Origin: Rhyzopertha dominica
Lineage: Eukaryota; Arthropoda; Insecta; Coleoptera; Bostrichidae
Length of the DNA: 64,000 nucleotides
Reading direction: 5' to 3'
Assembly (NCBI GenBank): GCA_025024175.1
Contig: QCXZ01000137.1
Location: 6,758,001 to 6,822,000, forward strand
The translations under genes were made by a program, and so were the position numbers. Below are positions 47,101 to 56,100 of this stretch, piece after piece. Position 1 is the stretch's first letter. Each line of letters starts with the position of its first letter. The notes under the pieces are model-generated. The model ran no database searches, had not been told where the DNA came from, and saw nothing but the letters and a program-made list of their open reading frames with translations.

Positions 47101-50100
47101 TTATTAATATGTAATCGTGGTTATAAACAGAAGTGTTTATAAAGTATTGTAATTTACTAACATATTCGCACACAAACTTGGCAGATTATAGCATACCAGG
47201 CTCTGGTATCTGGCCTCTCCATTTTGATATTTAATAAAAAAATCCTGATTTAGTTTGATCCATATTTAGTGGACAAAAGTTTATGCATTTTTTAGAAATC
47301 TCATAAAAATTTTCAGAAATATGAAACGAACGTGATATCTTTGTCTTTATTAGGTATTTCAATGAGAAGTGTAATCTTTGACATTACTTACTGTCAAATC
47401 TTTCAATTCGTGGCTGCGGCAAGCGCCAGAAATTCCAAAAATTGAGGCAACCTAAAAAACATTTGTACTGCTAAGTATTTGTTGAAACAATACGTGATTA
47501 CCTCACGTAAATCACTAAAATCGGCTGCATATCTTAAGAATGTATTTATTCTTGCGCAGAAAACGTTCTAGACTCTTTTAAAACAACTGGATTTTCGTTT
47601 CTGTAGAGAAAACGTAACTTGGGCTTGGGATATTTACTAATATCAATATCATTTTTATTGAGAAGGTTTTTCTTAACATCAAATATATAGACCGTAAATT
47701 CGATGTCTTCAAGGTTTCAGGTCTGTAATATTTGCAGACATTACAGTTTCCGAAAATAAATGTACTTGTTTATTACTTCCACATCCAACGGATGGGAAGT
47801 ATATATCGCAAAAAAAAATTTCAAAAATTTTTATTTGCTCATTCGCTTTAAAGTGGTCGAAAAAGCAAAAGAACAAAATTTGAGCAAAAAAAATTTCTTG
47901 TGTGTGTGTCTGTGGTTTTGTTTGTATACGCGGTAACTTTCGAAAGACTTAATACATGAACTTGAAATTTGGCAAACTTATAAATCTCAACGACCCAAAG
48001 CGACCTATTGTTTGTGGGGTAAGTACGGTTTCGGGAAGGGGGCAAAACTGGGGGGTAACTACCTTTTTTACAAATTTTTATTTTTTTATATTTTTTTCGT
48101 TTTAGTATGTGATTAGTAGTATAACTGCGAGTATTATTCATTCGTTTAGAAGATATTAGCAAAAAAGCGTCACTTAAAGAAAACGGTTTTTCCTAAATAT
48201 CTCCGAATATACTTAATATATTCAAAAAATGAAAATGCCATCAGATAGGACATAAAATTTCTCACAAAAAGTTTCTTAGAAAATTTATTCAAAATTTTGA
48301 CATTTTCGAAATATTTCCAAAAAACCTATTTTGGTCCCTGCTTGTACGGTTTTTTTTAATATTGGTATTATATATAAAATCAAATTTCTGATCAGAAAGC
48401 ACTCTTGTAATTTTTTTGTTAAGTTAATAATTTTCGAGTTATTTGGAAAAAACCGATTTTAAAATTTATATATTTTTGCTAATATCACGAGGACTTTGTC
48501 TTAGAAAAAATGTGTAGAGAGACAAAATGCTCAAAATCTGATTACTAATCATATAGCATCAGAAATAAAAACGTAAATGTCATTTTGACAATTGGATGTG
48601 GAAGTACTGATTCAATTTGCAGCGTTTTTTTTTATTTTAAGGGCGATAAGTCGACAGAGGTATGCTCTGCTTCATTTCTTATCTCTGGTGGAGTATTTGG
48701 AACATCAGTCATTTTTTGAATTAGAATTCATAGCAAAAACCGCAACACAAATTGAGGTGATTTTGATAGTGGACAGCGATAGCGTGACAGCTAAATTTTA
48801 GGCAGTTAGATATTGGTGAAAATTAGTAGGTAATTTTTGGCTCTAGTGGCGTAAATCAAGTTTTCGCTGGAGTATGCGGTGACGTAACCTGCCCTTTCAT
48901 ATGTGGTGATAGAAGAACAAATAATTCTAATTAGAGTTGATGGCTGTCGCTGAAAGTTGCCAAACAGAATGTTTTAGAGTGAACAATAGAACAGCATGTT
49001 AGGCGTGTATATGATGGATTTAATAATGTATATTTGGTAAACAAGATTTTACAAAGAGTGGAATTGAACCTTTTGCGCAAAATAACAAGAATAAAAAGAA
49101 TGGGCATTGCGTTTTGTAGAAAGGAAACCGCCCTTTGCTCCCTCCTATAATAAGATATCAACTTGAAATCGAGACTAGAATTCAGCATCCTCTTAAAAGT
49201 AGTAGAAGTAAAAAAAAAATACTAGATTTAACGAACTTTACAGGTGTCTTCGTATGGGACGTCGAGGGCAAAAAATACTACGACTTCCTAAGCGCGTACT
49301 CCGCAGTCAACCAAGGCCACTGCCACCCAGCCATCATAGAAGCCCTGAAGAAACAGGCGGAAATCCTTACACTAACGTCACGAGCCTTCTTCACCGATGC
49401 ACTAGGAGAATACGCCGAATACATCACAAAACTCTTCGGTTACGACAAAGTTCTACCGATCAACAGCGGTGTGGAAGCGGGAGAAACCGCGTGTAAGCTC
49501 GCCAGGAAGTGGGGATACTTGAAGAAGAAGATCCCGGACAACCAGGCTAAAATCGTATTCGCCGAAGGAAATTATTGGGGAAGGACCCTCTCCGCCATTT
49601 CCTCTTCGACCGATCCGACATGCAGGGAATATTACGGTCCTTTCATGCCAGGATTTAGCTTGGTGCCTTACAACGATCTTCAAGCTCTGGAAGAGGTACT
49701 CAAGAACGATCCCAATATCTGTGCGTTCATGGTGGAGCCTATTCAAGGAGAAGCAGGAATTGTTGTGCCTTCTCCTGGGTATCTGAAAGGAGTGAGGGAG
49801 TTGTGCACGAAATACAACGTGCTGTGGATTGATGACGAGGTGCAGACGGGACTTGGACGCACTGGGAAGATGCTTGCTGTGGAACATGAGAACGTCAGGC
49901 CTGATGTTGTTTGCTTGGGAAAGGCGCTTTCTGGAGGAACTATGGCGGTAAGTTGCAGTGTTTAAGAAAATAACTTCAACCTTCTGGCTACTGTTCAAGC
50001 TTCGTATTTTGTAGCTTTCTCGAGTGCAATAAAACTTNCTTATTTAACCTGCTTAATGTTTCTTAGCAATGCTTANTTACCTGCGTTTTCNCTGCGTCAC

Positions 50101-53100
50101 GTTTTGTCAGTTATTGATAATACTGATCGTCCTGTTAAAAGTACACTTGTTTGTAACGAAATATTAAATTTCATAAACACAATGATATGCAAAAAAACTC
50201 AATTTCTAGAATCCTTAGTCTGGTTTTGGCCCCCAGTGATGCTAATTAATAATAATAATAATAATAAACGTCTTTATTTAATCTGGCGGGCTGTCAGCTT
50301 GCTTACAAGTAGGTTATATATTCGAAATACAACAGTAAACATTAAGAATCAATACGAATTTGACCACCAAGGAGCAACAACTTCAGCTTTGATTTAAAAA
50401 TATGATAAGAGAATGACCGCAGATCTCTAGGTAGATTTCCATAGTAATGTGCAGACGCATATGAAAAAGCTGATTGAAAGAGGACGGTATTATGTTCAAC
50501 GTAGTAGCAACAAACAGCAGGTTAGTGTTGTGACATTGTACGCGAAAATTTATTTTGTCTTCTAAGTATTTTGGCTCGTTAAACAAGATAATGGCGTGCA
50601 CCAAACACATAAGATGGTATATCCATCTTTCTGGCATTCATAACCACTTATGAAGCCTTATAAAGGGTGTTATGTGTTCCCGCCTAGATATACCGGTAGA
50701 ATATCGCATTCATGCATTCTGTATTTTTTGAATTCTATATTCCTCCGCGCCAGTCAAACATGGACCGTATACCAAACTACCATATTCGACTTTAGATAGC
50801 ACTAATGAATTCGTTAATCTAATTTTACATTCTGTTGGGAGAATGTTCTTAAAACAATATAATGCTTTCAGCTTTAGAAAAGAACTTTGTGAAATTAATG
50901 AAACATGGTTTTTAAAAGTTAGAAGAGAATCAAAAGTAACACCCAAATTTTTAACTAACTGAACGTTTTGGATAACACCACCTCCCAATCGCAATTGTAC
51001 TAGGTCTTCAGAAAATGCGATTTTTTTTACCTAAAAGTAACAGAGAAAGTTTTTCTGGCGTTAAGCAATAAACCATGATTCTTCGACCACATTTCGATTC
51101 TATTCAAATCTTCATTAATAGTATTAATCGCCTGAACAACTGAGATAGGTTTATACGACAGATATATTTGGCTGTCATCCGCATAACAGTGTAATTTACA
51201 ATTATGTACCACATTTTCAAAACCCGACATATACAACACGAAAAGGATAAGCCCCAAAATTGTTCCCTGCGGCACACCGGAATCCAAAGCAACAGACTGT
51301 GAAATATTATTAGTATCAAGTTTTACCATTTGATTCCTTTCGGATAAGTAGTCTCAAAACCAACGAAGAGTGTCATCACTAATGCCCAGAAATTTTAATT
51401 TGGCTAATAACATTTCATGATTTAAACAATCAAAGGCTTTAGTGTAATCAAGAAATACTGCTGTTGTAACTTCTTTCTTGTCTATGGCGCGCAAGTAATC
51501 GTCAGTTACATCTAACAAAGTAGTAATTGTATTATGACCACAGCGAAATCCTGACTGACGGTCAGGTATTAGCCCATTGTGCTTAATGTGAATGAATGTT
51601 CAGCACCTAGACGTAATTATCCGCTTGTGGATGAGGTCATGCATCTTCCGTCACATATAACAGCAGTACCGTCTAAATATATGATCAGCAAACCTTCTAA
51701 AAGAATCGTGTGAAACGAAAGTGTATACTGTATACTAGTCTAAGCCAACTTGAATGGGATGAACAGAAAGAAATTAAAGCTAAAAACAAATTATGTAAAC
51801 TCTACAAGGTACACGAACTTTTAGAGCATTGAGACAAAGTTAGGACTTTTAGGAAACCATTAAAATTAAAGTGNACAACAAATAAAATCTGACCCAAAGA
51901 AAGTGAGCTCGTATCTATATTATTAAAAGAAAGATCTCTATTCGCATACTTAACTTACAGCTTAATAGAACGTTTTAACAGCACATGTTCTCTTGAAAGT
52001 GTCTCAGAAAAATGACACTAAATTCTCACTAAAATTATTTATGCCACGTAGCAATTTTTACATCGTTATTTAGACAACACAATGAACTATTAAAAACAAA
52101 AGTAAAACGTGGGGTTGCCACTTAAAAAATTGATGATGTTGCTTGGAAACCATCGAAATCATTTATGTAGTAGTTTGCACGTGAAAAGATGACATTTTCA
52201 GAAACAGCTGTATTCTGAACTATCGCTCCATATATTAAATGGTGCTCATAACTGTGTGTGGATATGTGGAATTGATTTATGCTACACCCATCCAAAATAA
52301 AAACCATTCCTATAAAACCATTAATGGGATAGTTCGTCTTGTACTATCTTATTTTAAATGAAATGTAAATCAATGCAAGGTATTTAAAAGTGTAATTTGT
52401 TGATTAAAATAAAGAAATAGAGTAAGAGTGTAAAAATATATATATATAATATCCATCCTATTCACATAATTACTCAAAAAAATTTGTTAAAATTCAGAAG
52501 TTTTACTTTTCTCAAGGCGATAATTATATAACTACTGTATCATGACAATTTTTTGTATAGAAGCAGACATACAAAACATACTTAATTAGACCTATTCTGT
52601 AACTTTTACCAAATCGAATAGGAATGCTCGCTTGAAATCGGAATGTTGACAAAACGGAATACTCCGTTCCGACTTTGACGTCCCCGCTTCTAAATCGGTA
52701 TTCTGTAACTCANGTCGGAGCCGGACCAAATCGGAAACTGTAATCTCGATTTGATGCGCATGGNGCAACCCGGCAGNGTTGTATTTTTACTCGAACATCA
52801 ACCAACTGACAGTCCAAAAGTCTAAAAGTGCGGTTATACATATCATACCTGTGTATTGTACCCTTGTTGTTACTTTAGTGCTTGCGCCTGTTGAACACAT
52901 GTTTTAATAATAAGTGTCGTGTCCGTGTCATAAAATGCCAGATGCGATGGAATTATTTGGATTAATTAAATAAGAATAGTGATTAGTGTAGATCATAAAT
53001 ACTTTTATTTCAATTTTGTATTTAGTTTGATTACATTATATGTATTTGTAAGTAAATTTTAATTATACCTAAGTAAAATTATTGTAAATAACCTGGTTTC

Positions 53101-56100
53101 TTATTCTACGACCAAGAGTTAGCAAATTCCCATCTTCATCTCCTAAAATGAAAGGTGAATTACATACAGGTGACATAGCTGAAATAATTTGTCTTACCAT
53201 TATTTTCAAGTGCTTGCTCAATGTTGTCATTAAGGTCTTCCACATTATCCTCATCAAATTGTATGTTTCTCATTATTAAAATATGCAAAATACAACATGT
53301 ATAAATAATCTTTGCAGCCTCGATAGGGCTGTAGTGTAGTACTCTATCTTTTAAGAGGCAACGAAAACCCATTTTTAATACACTATTGCACCGCTCGACA
53401 CTATTTCTAGCTCGAACATGAGCTGAAATGTATTGACTTTCTGGTGTTTCATCAGCCGCACCTTGGATTGGTGTTAATAGCCAGGGTTGCAAAGGATAAC
53501 CAGAATATTCTAAAATAATATTAAGTAAAATAGCAATAAATGTAAGCTGTAAGTAAAATTTGTATTTACCTAGTAACCAAAATCCACGTTCACCATTATT
53601 ATAACACATTTCCAAGTGGTTCCTAATATTGGACATATTTCATATGGCAGAATCATGTTTAGATCCTGGATACTTTGCACTGCAAATTAAAGTTATAAGG
53701 TTTGCATTAGAAATCTATAAAAAATCTGTTTTCATATTTCATACCAATTACAGTAGATAGGTATCTTACTATTTGGCAATTTATACTGTGAAAGCCCTTT
53801 CGGTTTAAATATGCAGAAATGGAGTTATTTCATTTATGACTTCAACATCAATTTCCTTTGGCAAGCGATAAAGATTTCTTAAACAGCTGCTATGGCATTT
53901 CAAAAGGGTTGCTTCTGTCTTTAAGAACCTTCTTTCCAAGTTAAATATATGCCTGTAGTAAAAAGTTGAAAATGGATAAACTTAATTCGTTGGTATTACT
54001 ATAATTTTTATTATTAACTTACCTTTCTAGAGCGCTAGCTACTTCATCGCCGAAAACAACACCTTGGAGTATCACGTCCATGTTTTAGTTTATTAAATTT
54101 GAGCCACTTTTTATTTTCGACAGTATCCAGAACAACTTACAGTTATCAAAAACGTTACCGAAGTTTCAACCGTTTCAACTGCGATCTGATCATGCGCGAA
54201 TGTCATTCCGATATTCGGAACGGCAATTCGACAGCGCTAGGCTTGTCGGAGATCATTCCGAGCAAGTAATTCCGACGATCGGAATTAGGAGAGTTACGGA
54301 ATACGAATTTCTACGATTCCGATTTCGACCGGTCCATTCCGATCCGATCTGAAGCATTCCTATTCGATTTGAGGTTACAGAATAGGCATGATTGTCTGTG
54401 TTATCGCAATGTTTGATTTAGTACCTGAGTTTTTCGTAATATATTTTTAGTTTACTTTTTACACATTTTCGATTTACTTTACATTGTTAATTTAGAAATT
54501 TTGAACTGAACATACTTTATAATACTTGAAGTGTCGTAACAACTTCAATAAATTTTTTATGCCTAAATCAATGATTTCAGATTACACATATTTCAGACCT
54601 TCTTTTATGAAAACTTTAGGCATTCTAAACATGAATGTAACTTTTGGGAGCTACAAACACAATACTAAATGCACGAATTTTTACAAAAAGCTTGAAACAG
54701 CAAATGATCTACAAATATATACGTAACAAAATAGTGTGCATATTTGCATATTTACCTTTGAAACCAAATGTCATAATCTTAAACAAACGCTACACTTTNG
54801 TTAGTCTAGTNCTAGTGTTAAGTTAAGTTAAAAGACGTACGTTTGCGTTCGTGTCATTTTCGTTTTTCAATAGTGTCTAAGTGATGTCATTTTCCAAAGG
54901 TATCAGCTGTTCTCGCAGATGACGATGTAATGCTTTGCATCAAACCAGGTGAACACGGATCCACCTACGGAGGAAACCCATTGGCTTGTANAGTGGCCAT
55001 AGCAGCACTGAAAGTGGTGGTCGAAGAGAACCTGGCTGGTCGGGCTCGAATTTTGGGAGAAATCCTACGAAAGGAACTNGAAAAGCTTCCTAAAGATTTA
55101 GTGAGGGAAGTAAGAGGAAAAGGAATGATGCAAGCAATCGTCATAAACGAAGGTAACAAAAAAGTTTACAATTAGATATATATCTCAGCCAATATACGAA
55201 AATAAGAGCTGCATTTTAATACTAGCAGTGAAAAAAAAATTAATTTCAGTTATCAGTTAATAATCAAGATTAAAAAATTGAGAGAAATATGTATACATAA
55301 AATAAGCAGTACGAATATTTTTAATAGATTTTGTTAAAAAGACTCTATAAGCAGAGTTGTTACTGAGATAATGAGGATAATTCAAAATATGTAACAAGTG
55401 TATTAATAGACTGGTTTATAACCACATTAAATTTACCACACTGATTTAGCGAGTTTCGCTTATAATGATTTAAAGCAAATACTGTCATGAAAGCAATGAT
55501 TTTGTTTAAGTAAGAATTTAGATGACAATGCCATCTGTCAGCATTATACTGACACGATGACAAAGCCACCTAGCTGCCTTAACGGGTACTACTTCCTAAA
55601 GGAAGTGACCTGACCTGACCTGACAAATTGGCATGCAACTGCATACTTCAATTTGACAGCAGGCCCCCACGCCACTTTTTGCTAGCGGGCAAGAACCGAC
55701 ATACATTAAAATGCATGTCTATGCTGTGCTGTCTGCACCTCAACCAACTGCAGATAGTACTATTTCGCTGTCATTACAGCTCATCAGTGCAGTTTAAGTC
55801 TAGTGCAGACAGCACGACATAGAAATGGTTTTGCCTATATACCAAAGCAATGGTATGATATAAGTAAGAATTTAGATGGCAATGCCATCTGTGCAGACAG
55901 CACAGCATAGACATGCATTTTAATGTATGTCGGTTCTTGCCCGCTAGCAAATAGTGCCGTGGGGGCCTGCGGTCAAATTGAAGTATGCAGTTGCATGCCA
56001 ATTTGTCAGGCTACAGGTCACTTCCTTTAGAAAGTAGTACCCGTTAAGGCAGCTAGGTGGCTTTATCATCGTCTCAGTGTAATGCTGACAGGTGGCATTG

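Noticed and set aside
53445..53470. Another hammerhead core (CTGATGA...GAAA) on the minus strand in the Harbinger element
   Set aside because: No stem II between the two motifs and no matching stem I or III; a chance match inside coding sequence.
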